Below, piece after piece: positions 9,601 to 20,927 of a stretch of DNA of 64,000 nucleotides. The translations under genes were made by a program, and so were the position numbers. Under the pieces are notes generated by a model. That model searched no databases. It was not told the DNA's origin and was given only the letters and a program-made list of their open reading frames with translations. Position 1 is the first letter of the stretch. Each line of letters begins with the position of its first letter. The stretch covers positions 281,880 to 345,879 of the forward strand of contig CAJQUW010005346.1 in NCBI GenBank assembly GCA_907163375.1, in the 5' to 3' direction. This stretch comes from Prostheceraeus crozeri. Lineage: Eukaryota; Platyhelminthes; Polycladida; Euryleptidae.

Positions 9601-10601
9601 TCATTATAGTGGAGAATGGAGAGGACGGCATACTTAAAACATTGCGATTCGCAATCTACAGAAATGACTGCTGCTTTATTTCTTAAATTTTTCGGAAGTT
9701 TAAAGGAGCCTCGACCACTATGATTTCCTAATAAACTGATTTTAATCATGGCGGTCTCAATACCATCAAAAACGAGTCCACTATCACGCTCGTTAAATTT
9801 ATCTATATTTAATTTTAACCCTTGGATATGAAAATTTATCCAAGACTCACAGTCTACAACTTCGGTTGCAGGAGAGGAGGGTATGTGAAACTCCAACCTC
9901 TCTATTATTTGTCCAGTATGGTGGTCGATTTTTACATATTTTATTTTAAGATAGATGAGCGCCTTCATCCTAAAATTGTCTAAATTGTTGAAGAGCGCTT
10001 CTATCAATGATGAATTTTGATGAAACCATTCCTCAAAGTTAGCAATGGTTTCTGAGGAGTCCATCTGGTAGTTCCTCACTAAATTATTTATGGACACTTC
10101 AGTGAGTCGGATAGAGGAGGTACCGTTGGTGTAGGTATCGTTCGCGTGTGTATGTTGAAGTCTGTGCGAAGATAGTTCAAAACGTGTCTCGAAAGACTGA
10201 GCGCACAAGTCGCAAGAAAAGGAGACATCGTTAACAGAATCATCCCTACCTTCGGAGATTGATGCCGGCTTAGGTCGACAAACACCTCGCTTGATGTGTC
10301 GGGTGAGATCACGCTTCCTCGTGAAGATGTGTCCACAGTCAGCACATTGCCGATCGTCGCATTCCCGCGACAATGTTGATATGGACTCGCACGAGATGGA
10401 ACTGGTATCACCTGAAAGAGAAATCATTCTTTCATCTCTGTTCAAGTGTCAGTATATTGTTACAACCTACCTTGACTCAACAACTCTAAACTTTCCTCGA
10501 GAAGGGAGGGTGTTGGTGATGAAGTTGATGCCTGAAATTGAGGAAGATGCTATTAGCCACACGTTTGAGGGAGATGAGAGAGGAAATTTTCAACTTACCA
10601 T
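6615..10601 (-). CDS. Protein-primed type-B DNA polymerase, with two predicted 5' introns
   Basis: The main exon (10411-6615) encodes nearly the whole enzyme. Numbering from the TTG at 10445, it has C2H2 zinc fingers near 34-56 and 78-97 and a Cys/His region near 265-370 typical of invertebrate elements. A third finger lies near 389-409. Next come exonuclease I (IYADIECY, 440), an endonuclease VII-like CxxC/HDH block (523-565), exonuclease II (HNFKGYDSH, 575) and exonuclease III (YLKLDVFLLAD, 735). Polymerase motif A (YDQNNLYG, 827), B (NNSLFGKTMED, 1001) and C (GDTDS, 1098) follow. All catalytic residues are present. The element would use it to copy itself from terminal proteins. An unspliced start would be ATG 10427. 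Splicing joins ATG 10601-10599, exon 10531-10471 and exon 10411 in frame, giving about 1,286 residues. Confidence 0.9.
10412..10598 (-). other. Two predicted introns in the polymerase 5' end
   Basis: Intron 1 is 10598-10532 (67 nt), with donor GTAAGT directly after an ATG and acceptor CCTCAATTTCAG. Intron 2 is 10470-10412 (59 nt), with donor GTAGGT and acceptor TTTCTCTTTCAG. The 61-nt exon between them is open and joins the polymerase frame exactly across a split glycine codon. Without splicing, the polymerase frame is closed by a TGA just upstream of 10445. This is prediction only; cDNA would settle it. Confidence 0.65.
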
Positions 10602-10875
10602 TTGAACGAAATTATGTTTAAGCTTGATACTTGAACAAGATAGAGACTTCACTCAAATTTGGAATTCACTAAAGAGCAGTTCACTTGTACGCCTCAAATA
10701 CAGAATTCGCTAGACAACAGTTCACTTATGCGTCTCAAAGACAGAGTGAAATGATACGGATGTCACTTTGCTTATATACTTTCATTCTCTTCATTCATTG
10801 GATGTTCATTCTGATTGGTTGCTTGTTGATACTTAAGAATTAGAAAACATTTCAAAGTCATTATTCACAGTCAAC
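10602..10875. promoter_or_regulatory. Divergent promoter, polymerase / 149-aa gene
   Basis: This region lies between divergent genes. On the minus strand TATATAAG sits at 10778-10771, about 170 bases upstream of the predicted first polymerase ATG. The same AT core could serve the plus-strand gene about 100 bases downstream. A GATTGG (inverted CCAAT) is at about 10817. Two imperfect 50-60-bp repeats (sharing CAGTTCACTT and GCCTCAAA/GTCTCAAA words) lie at about 10,640-10,745. Confidence 0.5.
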
Positions 10876-11325
10876 ATGACAAGCCCTCCGACAACATCAA
10901 ACACAAAATTCTCTTCTCCATGCTCAACACCAAAGGCGCTCGTTACACCAAACGCTCCAAGAAAGGCGAAGGTGGAGAAGGTGTACCAACTGGACAATAT
11001 CAGGAAGTTATCATTACCAGCGGATGAGGAAGAGGAGAGTGTATGTGAGAAGGAGTGTCCCGACTTAACAGGCGTGAGGTGGAAGTATCTCCAGTACGAT
11101 ACTGACGATGTGATGGAGATCAACAGCACGAAATTCCTCCACCAATTATGGGAGTGGTACACCCCTAACTCCCAGCCACGAACTATGGCAGAGTGGGAGT
11201 ATATTGATAAAGTGAGGCTCGCAGTGGAAGAACGATTAAAGCAACTGAACTGTTTTTGTTATCTATGTGAAGCCAGACTCTGGGACGATATTGACGATGA
11301 AGACCTTTTGAAATACATGCCATAA
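10876..11325 (+). CDS. Unknown 149-aa protein with CxxC
   Basis: I do not recognise this protein. The first 40 residues are Ser/Thr/Pro-rich and probably disordered. Residues 41-60 are acidic (ADEEEES), and the C-terminal 85 residues look folded, with WKYLQYD, FLHQLWEWY, a helical VRLAVEERLKQL and a CFCYLC pair that could hold a metal. The last residues are again acidic. The stop overlaps a polyadenylation signal (TAATAAA), the same economy seen at the protease gene. It shares a divergent promoter region with the polymerase, so an early or replication-associated role is possible but unproven. Confidence 0.55.
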   Translation: MTSPPTTSNTKFSSPCSTPKALVTPNAPRKAKVEKVYQLDNIRKLSLPADEEEESVCEKECPDLTGVRWKYLQYDTDDVMEINSTKFLHQLWEWYTPNSQPRTMAEWEYIDKVRLAVEERLKQLNCFCYLCEARLWDDIDDEDLLKYMP

Positions 11326-11373
11326 TAAATTTTTATTTCGTATTATCTTTGCTTTCATACTGACGTACTTGAA

Positions 11374-11992
11374 TGGGGCTTCAGTGGATGATTTAACCAT
11401 GTATACATTTTCATTTGGAAATAGTAGCACGCTTAGTCTAACTTGTAAATCTTAAAACATTTCATATGGACGATGATGATAGATGAAATAGTGTCAAATA
11501 AAATTAAGATAGCTTACACTTCTGATACAGGAATAGCAATCGACTGCGATCCATGTGTAAAGAGCTTGTTAGACTACGGATGGGGTTAAGTGGATGATTT
11601 AACCATGTATACATTTTCATTTGGAAATAGTAGCACGCTTAGTCTAACTTGTAAATCTTAAAACATTTCATATGGACGATGATGATAGATGAAATAGTGT
11701 CAAATAAAATTAAGATAGCTTACACTTCTGATACAGGGATAGCAATCGACTGCGATCCATGTGTAAAGAGCTTGTTAGACTACGGATGGGGTTAAGTGGA
11801 TGATTTAACCATGTATACATTTTCATTTGGAAATAGTAGCACGCTTAGTCTAACTTGTAAATCTTAAAACATTTCATATGGACGATGATGATAGATGAAA
11901 TAGTATCAAATAAAATTAAGATAGCTTACACTTCTGATACAGGGATAGCAATCGACTGCGATCCATGTGTAAAGAGCTTGTTAGACTACGGA
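11374..11992 (+). repeat. Three tandem 206-bp repeats, each with a 38-codon ORF
   Basis: Copies start at 11374, 11581 and 11787 and are nearly identical. Each holds ATGATGATAG followed by an open frame ending GWG-stop; in copy 3 the frame runs on past the repeat. The encoded peptide includes IAYTSDTGIAIDCDPC. The few differences I can see inside the ORF are synonymous (GGA/GGG and GTG/GTA). Function is unknown. Confidence 0.75.
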
Positions 11993-12130
11993 AGAGAGAA
12001 GTGTGTTATGTTGCGTGTGGCGCGTGAGTGTCCTCCCATTTCATTCCATTCATTATTTTTCTTCCCCTCTGCATTCCATATCCGAGGATATGTGGCGGGC
12101 TTGGGACCGCTTTAGCTGCATTAGAAGGTT

Positions 12131-12146
12131 GGCCCTTAAAAGAGCC
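12131..12146 (-). terminator. Histone-mRNA-type 3' stem-loop candidate
   Basis: The minus strand reads GGCTCTTTTAAGGGCC followed by AACC. This has the replication-dependent histone pattern: a 6-bp stem (one G-U pair), a TTTA loop, and GG/CC at the base. It lies 33 bases after the stop of the spliced coiled-coil gene, the spacing used in histone mRNAs. Confidence 0.4.
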
Positions 12147-12178
12147 CATGGGTCGTTCTCCGTCCACCGACACTCCTC

Positions 12179-13326
12179 TCACTTCTGCAAAAACTCTGAA
12201 AGAAAAAGAATAGGAGATTAGATGAGCTACAAAAATGATCATGTTGAGGAAGCTTACTGGGAACTTTCTTCCGAACTTTTCGGACGACGAAGTCTTCAAG
12301 CTGGCCGGTAACGTCCATACTCATGTGGAGACATCGGACTCCGTCGCCCTCATAACACTGCTGTGTTACGTTGGGATCATCCGTGATGGTTGGGGCGTCG
12401 CACACATTGTTCTCAAAGAGGGGAAGATGGACTTCATACACTCTCCTTTTTCGACACTTCAAACGCTCATGCAGTCGCTCCACTTCACCCGTCAACCTCT
12501 TATTAATAACCTTCACCTCCTCCGTCTCCTTCACCACGCTTCGCATCCGCTCTATCTCTTCATCCTTCCTCGACACACTCGCCTGCAAACTCTCCACCAA
12601 ACCTGCCTTCCTCATCAACTCGCTCCTTTCCGCCATCCATTCCTTCTCCTTCTTTCTCAAGCTCTCCAACTCTTCCCTTGTTGCCCTATACCCCTCAACC
12701 TTCACCTTCAGCTCTTCATTCTCCTTCAAAACTTTTCTATTATTACTTTCCAAAGCCATCACACGATCCTTCATTCTCACAAATACCTCCGTGTCATACG
12801 CCTCTTGCTGCCGTGGCGATGACGCTGCCATCGGCTTAGCCACTTCCTCCCCCTCCCACTCTTCCTTCAAATCCGCTATGTCCCCAAACAAATCTTCCAT
12901 CACCGCATCCAAATCAACATCATCCTTCTTCTTCATATTCGCTCTCAACTCAACTTCCTCATTCGAACTCCCATCACTCGAACTCCCCTCACTCGCATTC
13001 CTCACCACTTTCTCCCCAATCACGTCCTGTATCGCTGCCACCGCCTTTGTCACCTCTTCCCTCTCCAACAACTCTCCCTCAAACCATGCCTTGAACCCCT
13101 TCTCTCCGATGTTCCCACTCTCACACTGCAAATGCGCCTTCATAAATTCCTTCTCATCCCCCATCACACATTTCCGACAAGACACACACAACCTCAACAT
13201 CACTTTCCTCTCATGGCCCATCGTCCCCTCTTTTTCTTTTAAATGTTTCTTGAGTTCGCTACCTCTAGCAATCTTGCCACAACTGCACTTGCCCACTAGC
13301 ATCTTGGCGTTACTCGCTTTCGTCAT
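12179..13326 (-). CDS. Zinc-binding/coiled-coil protein with one predicted intron
   Basis: The N-terminus has paired cysteines and histidines (KCSCGK with a following HLKEKEGTMGH, then CVSCRKC and HLQC), suggesting one or two zinc-binding folds. Residues about 100-180 are Ser/Glu/Asp-rich. Residues about 190-310 are strongly heptad-like (ESNNRKVLKENEEL, RKKEKEWMAERSEL), a long coiled coil. Unspliced, the frame reaches 12136. A good intron, GTAAGC to CTTTCAG (12257-12196, 62 nt), would change frame and stop at 12179, giving about 361 residues. A histone-like stem-loop then lies 33 bases beyond that stop. TATAAA at 13372-13367 is about 41 bases upstream of the ATG. I do not recognise the family; membership in the left element is inferred from position and the similarly short introns. 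Confidence 0.55.
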
Positions 13327-13366
13327 GATAATTCTGTAAAGATAGAGTAAAATTTGATAGCAAGTG

Positions 13367-13372
13367 TTTATA
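13367..13372 (-). promoter_or_regulatory. TATA box of the coiled-coil gene
   Basis: TATAAA on the minus strand, 41-46 bases upstream of the ATG at 13326. Confidence 0.5.
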
Positions 13373-14033
13373 GGATACTACTTGCTGATATGCATTGAAA
13401 GACTAAGTCACCAAACATTTGATAGCAAGTCAGCAACCGTTTGGGTGTTAAGCTCTTGAATCCGTTACAGGCATTACTCAGAGGGGATCTTATCCCAGCT
13501 CCAAGGCCTCGACCCACAAATCCAACCTCGATCGGACAGAGCGTGCGTCATATCACTGTGTTGGTATCCGGGCCCCAGTTTTGACATGAAAACCGGTGGA
13601 GTTATTTACAAGAGGAAACGACCCAAGTCACAGAGACTCATAAACGACTGCTTTTTATTCAAAAACTTTAATTATTATCATTAAATATGAATTTAAATTT
13701 TTCAGTATTTTAGTACTACTCATAAAACGTTTATAAGTAGTCTGTCACCTTCAGCATAGCAAACGCTGTCGAATGTTTTTTGAATCAAGTCTAAAGGACT
13801 TGTAGAAGCAAAGTTATAGCCGTTTGAAGATTTCGGCCTACTATCATCAAATGGTCAGTCATGCTATACTGACTAACCTATAAGTCTGACACCTTAGCTG
13901 ATATCAGCAATGTAAAGTCAGAAGTCCGATATCGGACCTCAAGAGAAACGACTTACCTGTAGTCAGTTTCTCAACTTAGTGAAATTCCTCTCCCGATCCC
14001 GTTCTTATATACCCTGTGAATATGCAATCGATA
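13373..14033. other. Intergenic, no gene seen
   Basis: No coding or RNA gene recognised. A GC-richer block at 13,440-13,590 precedes AT-rich DNA. The right end of the left element should be near here or in the satellite, but no terminal repeat was recognised. Confidence 0.4.
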
Positions 14034-16880
14034 AGAGGGGGGGGGACGTCAGTGAAATTTCAAAATTTGATGAAAAATGTTTTGGTGACGGTCCCAGGTC
14101 GAAATTCCACACTTTGGAAAATTTTCAAATTTTTACCCATACAAAGCCACTCTGACACTTAGGATTTTTTCAGGTGAGCGAGCTCCGACCTAAAATCTTG
14201 TAACCGCTCTAACTTTTGAACGAAGACAGATAGGAACAAGCCGATTGTTTCACTGAATTTGTCTCACTCTTAGCTTTCAAACGAGCTATCGCACGACAAA
14301 ATCCGTCCACTGGAAGCCAAAATCGAAGCAAGCTGTCCAGAGGGGGGGGGACGTCAGTGAAATTTCAAAATTTGATGAAAAATGTTTTGGTGACGGTCCC
14401 AGGTCGAAATTCCACACTTTGGAAAATTTTCAAATTTTTACCCATACAAAGCCACTCTGACACTTAGGATTTTTTCAGGTGAGCGAGCTCCGACCTAAAA
14501 TCTTGTAACCGCTCTAACTTTTGAACGAAGACAGATAGGAACAAGCCGATTGTTTCACTGAATTTGTCTCACTCTTAGCTTTCAAACGAGCTATCGCACG
14601 ACAAAATCCGTCCACTGGAAGCCAAAATCGAAGCAAGCTGTCCAGAGGGGGGGGGACGTCAGTGAAATTTCAAAATTTGATGAAAAATGTTTTGGTGACG
14701 GTCCCAGGTCGAAATTCCACACTTTGGAAAATTTTCAAATTTTTACCCATACAAAGCCACTCTGACACTTAGGATTTTTTCAGGTGAGCGAGCTCCGACC
14801 TAAAATCTTGTAACCGCTCTAACTTTTGAACGAAGACAGATAGGAACAAGCCGATTGTTTCACTGAATTTGTCTCACTCTTAGCTTTCAAACGAGCTATC
14901 GCACGACAAAATCCGTCCACTGGAAGCCAAAATCGAAGCAAGCTGTCCAGAGGGGGGGGGACGTCAGTGAAATTTCAAAATTTGATGAAAAATGTTTTGG
15001 TGACGGTCCCAGGTCGAAATTCCACACTTTGGAAAATTTTCAAATTTTTACCCATACAAAGCCACTCTGACACTTAGGATTTTTTCAGGTGAGCGAGCTC
15101 CGACCTAAAATCTTGTAACCGCTCTAACTTTTGAACGAAGACAGATAGGAACAAGCCGATTGTTTCACTGAATTTGTCTCACTCTTAGCTTTCAAACGAG
15201 CTATCGCACGACAAAATCCGTCCACTGGAAGCCAAAATCGAAGCAAGCTGTCCAGAGGGGGGGGGGACGTCAGTGAAATTTCAAAATTTGATGAAAAATG
15301 TTTTGGTGACGGTCCCAGGTCGAAATTCCACACTTTGGAAAATTTTCAAATTTTTACCCATACAAAGCCACTCTGACACTTAGGATTTTTTCAGGTGAGC
15401 GAGCTCCGACCTAAAATCTTGTAACCGCTCTAACTTTTGAACGAAGACAGATAGGAACAAGCCGATTGTTTCACTGAATTTGTCTCACTCTTAGCTTTCA
15501 AACGAGCTATCGCACGACAAAATCCGTCCACTGGAAGCCAAAATCGAAGCAAGCTGTCCAGAGGGGGGGGGACGTCAGTGAAATTTCAAAATTTGATGAA
15601 AAATGTTTTGGTGACGGTCCCAGGTCGAAATTCCACACTTTGGAAAATTTTCAAAATTTTACCCATACAAAGTCACTCTGACACTTAGGATTTTTTCAGG
15701 TTAGCGAGCTCCGACCTAAAATCTTGTAACCGCTCTAACTTTTGAACGAAGACAGATAGGAACAAGCCGATTGTTTCACTGAATTTGTCTCACTCTTAGC
15801 TTTCAAACGAGCTATCGCACGACAAAATCCGTCCACTGGAAGCCAAAATCGAAGCAAGCTGTCCAGAGGGGGGGGGACGTCAGCCGAAAATTTTTTCTCT
15901 CCGATTTCGCTGGAAACATCCTTCCTAACCCAAAATTTCACGTAGATTCCGAATCTGGCCTCCGTTTTCTCATCCGATGCTTCGTTTGGGCGCTACACAC
16001 CAAAACGTCCCAAATTCTAACTCTGTCGTTTTTTCGAAAAATGTTGAAAATTTTTTCTCGCCGATTGCCTTGAAACTCACTATACAGATAAAGAATTTCA
16101 CGCTGATTCCAAATCTGAAATCCGTTTTCCAATCCGATGCTTCGTTTTGAAGCTAGAGCCCAAAACGTCCCAAATTCTAACTCTGTCGTTTTTCACCAAT
16201 GTCCCAAAATCTTAAATGGCGTCTCACATCTAAACGAAGACAGATAGGAACAAGCCGATTGTTTCACTGAATTTGTCTCACTCTTAGCTTTCAAACGAGC
16301 TATCGCACGACAAAATCCGTCCACTGGAAGCCAAAATCGAAGCAAGCTGTCCAGAGGGGGGGGACGTCAGCCGAAAATTTTTTCTCTCCGATTTCGCTGG
16401 AAACATCCTTCCTAACCCAAAATTTCACGTAGATTCCGAATCTGGCCTCCGTTTTCTCATCCGATGCTTCGTTTGGGCGCTACACACCAAAACGTCCCAA
16501 ATTCTAACTCTGTTAAAATTTTGAAGAAAAATTTTTTCTCGCCAATTGCCTTGAAACTCACCCTACCGATGCAGAATTTTACGCTGAATCCGAATCTGGC
16601 AACCATTTCACCATCCACGACAACCTAGACGGTCGCCCACGTCAACCTAGGCGGTCGGCCACGTCAACCTAGGCGGTCGGTCACGTTAACCCATACGAGA
16701 CCAACACATCCGAGTCTCACACTCTGCCGTTGCAGAGGGGGGGGGGAGTCAGCGAACATGTTGTGAACCCACCTGGCCGGCACACCACGACAGACTCTGT
16801 CGTTCCAGAGGGGGGGGGACTCAGACCCGAAGCACCACGGCGGCCGACCACGACACTCTGCCGTTCCAGAGGGGGGGGGC
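14034..16880. repeat. 305-bp satellite with G-tracts, plus diverged units
   Basis: The motif G(8-10)ACGTCAGTGAAATTT recurs with its ACGTC at 14046, 14351, 14656, 14961, 15267 and 15572, a period of 305-306 bp, with nearly identical units. From 15877 the units diverge (ACGTCAGCCG; next at 16364). Around 16,620-16,690 a 22-bp unit containing CCTAGGCGGTCGG repeats. G-tracts after TTCCAGA or TTGCAGA recur at about 16,735, 16,808 and 16,868. Open frames inside the units are by-products of the repeat. Confidence 0.9.
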
Positions 16881-16959
16881 GCCGGTCGAGTGTTTGTCAC
16901 TTGCTTACTACTAACAAAATGTGTATTATGGAAATAAATGTAGATGTTCTGATTGCAAG

Positions 16960-17480
16960 TGGTTGTTCATGGTATGTGATTGTTGATGTGAGATTTGATG
17001 CTGAGTGCTTCTCCTATGCGTGTATGTTTAGTATGATGTAGGATTGAGAAAGATTGTTTTGATGCTGGATGTATATGCATGGAGATTTCTGATGGTGGGC
17101 TTCCTTTCATATGCTCTTTGATGCGGGTGAAAATGTGGCGACGAGTCTCTCCTACATAACATTCTGAGCAATGTTCACATTTATACTTGTAGATGAGGGA
17201 AGAGTGCTCGTTGAAGGGGATTGCATCTTTGTAACGGCATAAATTTTGGATTTTGTATGTATTGTAGGCAATAATAATTTTTGACTTTGTTAATAGCTTG
17301 TTTATGGAGCGGGTCTTCTTTTCAATTTCTTTGTGGATGACATCGACATAGGGCAACTTCCAGTATAGACATGTTCTTTAATTTCCTCAGTATTTTCATC
17401 ATCGTCTTGCTGTCTTTGAACTTTGCAGTCACTGAAAACTTTTTCAATGTAGGTTGCGCTGTATCCTTATATATATATAT
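16960..17480 (-). pseudogene. Penelope-like element fragment (GIY-YIG endonuclease end)
   Basis: The frame 17356-16967 encodes a GIY-YIG-type domain as found at the C-terminus of Penelope-like reverse transcriptases: IYKYKCEHCSECYVGETRR, then RIKEHM, SEISMHIH, and GEALSIKSH with the family's Arg/Glu pattern. A second frame (17480-17350) holds the preceding connector (TLKKFSVTAKFKDSKT), so a frameshift near 17,350 breaks the gene. The reverse transcriptase domain is missing. In complete elements this endonuclease nicks the target for priming. This is a dead fragment abutting the satellite. Confidence 0.7.
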
Positions 17481-17851
17481 TGTTCTGTCACTTTCAGTTG
17501 TCACTGAGGATGGCACGTCATGTGTGCTGAAACGCGTATGACAATAAACTCTATGCAATCACTTCGGTGTATTTCTATTTCATTGGTTATAGATGCTCAA
17601 GGTTTGAACTGAAATTTGATCAAAATTTCATGCTTATACCTTCCTAAGATGCTTGTTGAATGCAAATTTGTTTGGCTTTGGTAAGCAAAGGTAGATGATT
17701 ACATGACTTCATGACCTGAAGATATATCATGCCACAAACTAGGCCTATATCCCTTGAGTTAATACATCTCGCATAGTCAGGGCAAACACACCAAACCGAC
17801 ATTTCGGTCGAAAACTTCGATTTTTCTTCAATTAGCATGTCTTTTTTCTTT

Positions 17852-19655
17852 GAACTTGTCTGCATATCAAAGGAACACGTTAGAACTCGGCAGGCGCGCA
17901 TTTTTGTAGCTGTCATACCATACGGTTTAGAACATTCGTTGAAAGTCTCATCTTCGGTCTCGTTCCATGCAAAAGCCCGTCCTGGTGGAGGGACTATTTC
18001 TATCTTTACATAGTATTTGCTATAATCATTTGTCCAAAAATGTCCGAGAAATAGGCATAAAGGAGCAAATAAGTATGAATAACAAGGAGGAAATAAAAAA
18101 CTATGAATAGCAAACTGTTTCTATAATTATCTGACTACTGTTCTGTCCGACCTCGATGAAACTCTACGTAGTCTAGGTCGACGTTATTGTGACTTCGGTG
18201 AATGTGAGAGGAACTAAATTTAGAAATTCAAAAAAGCGCATATTAAATGTCCGCCGAATTGCATTGTGCAAAGCAGCTACTACTTATACTGAAAACTTGC
18301 AAACGGTTAGAACTGCTAAAATTAGCAAAGTCGATATTCTAAGCTTACAAATAAGCTTGAAACGTTGCATCTTATCAGAGAGTGCATTTTTGCTACATCA
18401 TAACTTGACCCAACCCATCAGCAAACAGGAAAATTCTTTTTTCTAGTACGAATTGCACGTATTTGTGTCTAACTGTCTATCAGACTAAGTTTTATTTTGT
18501 CATAGTCTCAAATGCATTTGAATACCCTTTTTAAGAATTGGTCATCCTTTTTCAGAGGCAATGAGAAAACTCCATTACAAAAATGGAAATGCCAGGATCA
18601 AGGTCCTTGTGGGGAACTGGCTATAGAGAAAGCCCCCAGATGACTTTCTCGGAGCAGGGTTGAGCTGCCGGACATAGAGGGTGACGTGGAAGACGATCAA
18701 GTGCCGGAGTAAAGACTTTTGATAATGTGTGCATATGTGTTCGAATAAAATCGTTTGTGTGATGGTTTGTTTTTTGCTATTCCGGAATATCGCCTTCTGA
18801 TTTTCATAGTTGCATAGCTGTGGGTAAGTTGGACTGTGTATTGATTGAGGTGGACTTTCGCCAATAAGGGCTGATAAAATGTAGCGTAGCGCTAGTGTAG
18901 CAGTTGGTGGTGATTAGTAGCAACTACGTAGCGTCGCCGTAGCACTACGTGGCATCCAGTAGCAGATACGTAGGTAGAGTAGCACAAGGTTCTGCTACGT
19001 AGCATACCGGTAGCAATTGGTGCTTCAGCGTAGCGGTAGGTTGCATTATAAGGTCATTTCAGTAGCGGCAACGTTTCAGTTGGTAGCAACAAGTAGCACC
19101 ATGCTACGTAGCAGGAACGTGGCCTATGCCGCCATTTTTATTGGTTTCTGCTACGCCCCACTACAAAAAGACACGTCGGTCCGAAGTCGAAAACGAACTC
19201 GTTCCGAGGAACAGAATGTCCGCATGGCCGATGGTCGGTTCGACGTCTGAAACCGAAGCCTCATCATAAAAAAGACACCCTAGGCCTCCTACCTGCTATT
19301 TTACAAGTAGGATGTCCATGGAATTACATGAAAACGTCAATTGATCAGGAATTGAGTGTTATATATTTTTCTTTCCCCTTTCTGAAGCTTGTTTGAGTAT
19401 AATAATGTCATCCGCACGTCTTCATGTCTTCAATGTCTATGCAGAAGTTAACTCATCAAAAAAGTCATTTTTATCACAATTTCTGCATAAATTTAAAGAA
19501 ATGAGGTCAGAATTAGCATGTTAAGGGTCAAAAAATTTCCCGACCTTTTCCCGACTACCATACCTCGTTCCGACGTCTTTCCGACGAATCTTTTTGTAGT
19601 GGGGCATTTCTGCTACTCTCCTGCTACGTAGCAGATACGTACTTTGTTAGCCGGG
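17852..19655 (+). repeat. CTACGTAG-rich dispersed repeat, copy A
   Basis: From GAACTTGTCTGCATATC to GTTAGCCGGG this segment matches 32631-36157 base for base over long stretches, with scattered substitutions and small indels. The last 800 bases are full of GTAGC, TACGTAG and CTACGTAGC words. No protein is encoded. Copy A is interrupted by a 447-bp element at 19157. It is a non-autonomous repeat family of unknown class. Confidence 0.8.
19157..19603. mobile_element. 447-bp MITE with CCCACTACAAAAAGA termini
   Basis: The insertion is defined by comparison with copy B, which lacks it. Termini are CCCACTACAAAAAGA and its exact complement at the other end, with an apparent 2-bp duplication GC (the boundary is ambiguous by one C/G). 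Internal sequence near both ends is imperfectly palindromic. No ORF. Confidence 0.75.
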
Positions 19656-20927
19656 CTGTGACATCCCATTCTGATCATAGACGTCTCAGACGCATGATGA
19701 CATCAATGGGACGTCGCAATGACGTCACAATGTTTACTGGGTATTGGCTTCGGTAACTGAATTAAGGTTCGGTGACGAAATCAATGTCAAGAAAATGACG
19801 CCCCTAACTCTTTCTTGAAGCCACTTCGAATAACCTTTTCTGGCACTTGCTCCCAGGATTCTTTTAAATCATAATAAGTACTTTACAATACTTGTAAATG
19901 AATGCCTACTAATCTCTACCGAACTAAAAATTCTAATTTAACCTTAGATAGGGCGCACTCCGCAGATAAGGCGCACTGGCTGTATCCAAGTAAAAAAGTT
20001 GCGCCCTATAGACCAGAAAGTACGGTAATACGGATAAAGTATTCATTTTTAGTTTGTTATCACAATCTGGACACGAGGGATGATTGTCAAAAATACTGCC
20101 ATGTCACCCCATTTTCCCCTATATCCTGTATATTCAAGACTATTGATAGGCATGAGAATTTTACGCGCGGATACGTGGGCGTCCCCCGAACCCACCCTCT
20201 TTAAAGTTAAAGGACAAAGTTTTGGGTGGGGCAGGTTGGAGTGCCAGAAATCACAGGGTGTTCTTGATTTCTAAGATTTAGCTTTCTCATTGTCTCAACT
20301 TGAGTTAAGTAGGATTGCGTTATTTTCACTGTTGTAACTGGTCCTGTCCGTATACAAACTTTTACCGGCGAGACCGGCACCGGTCTGATTCGGCATCGCA
20401 AGATGAAAAATCTCAATTGCTCTTACTCTAAAAATCTCAGGAATTTCTTCGGTTCCGAGTAGTAATTGAAATACATAGTTATTTTTGTCGGCATAGAAAC
20501 ACAAGAGGGAAGAAGATTGACTGCTGCAAAATATAGTCACTTCAGCCCAGTATGGCCTCATCCTTCACCTCAGTTTTCAGATAACTGGTGGCACGTCGCG
20601 AGAGATATTTATGGCTCTATTTTAAGCCAAAGATGTACCTAAGTTACTGAAAATCATATTGAAGTTCTTTTGATCTACTGTCTCATTAAGGATCTGCATG
20701 AATCTCAAATTTTTTAATAGTAATAGTACTGATTATCGTATTGATAGTAATAGTACTGCTGCTGTGATTGCTGTAACCTGTTTGTAGATAAATGTCTTCC
20801 ATACCATACAAGTGTCGAGACTGTTAAGAAAAATCTCAACCTAAATTCATGTGACTGTTTTTGCATCATATGCAAACTTTATAGACTGGGGGCGAGTGTC
20901 GTGCATTGTGATTGTTTAGCAGTACTA
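19656..20927. other. No gene seen
   Basis: Unremarkable mixed-composition DNA. A short TGACATCCCATTCTGATCAT segment and TGACGTC words lie near 19,670-19,740. Short frames have no recognisable domains. Confidence 0.4.

Noticed and set aside
12371-13339. Long plus-strand open frame opposite the coiled-coil gene
   Set aside because: Ser/Phe/Leu-rich translation is the complement of the Glu/Lys-rich minus-strand gene, which has sensible domains and promoter signals.
15124-15941. Repeated minus-strand frames inside the 305-bp satellite (FCRAIARLKAKSETNS)
   Set aside because: They arise because the repeat unit happens to be open, and are cut differently in each unit; no known domain.
14034-16880. 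Regular repeats considered as a CRISPR array
   Set aside because: Repeats are head-to-tail 305-bp units without unique spacers, in eukaryotic DNA with no cas genes.
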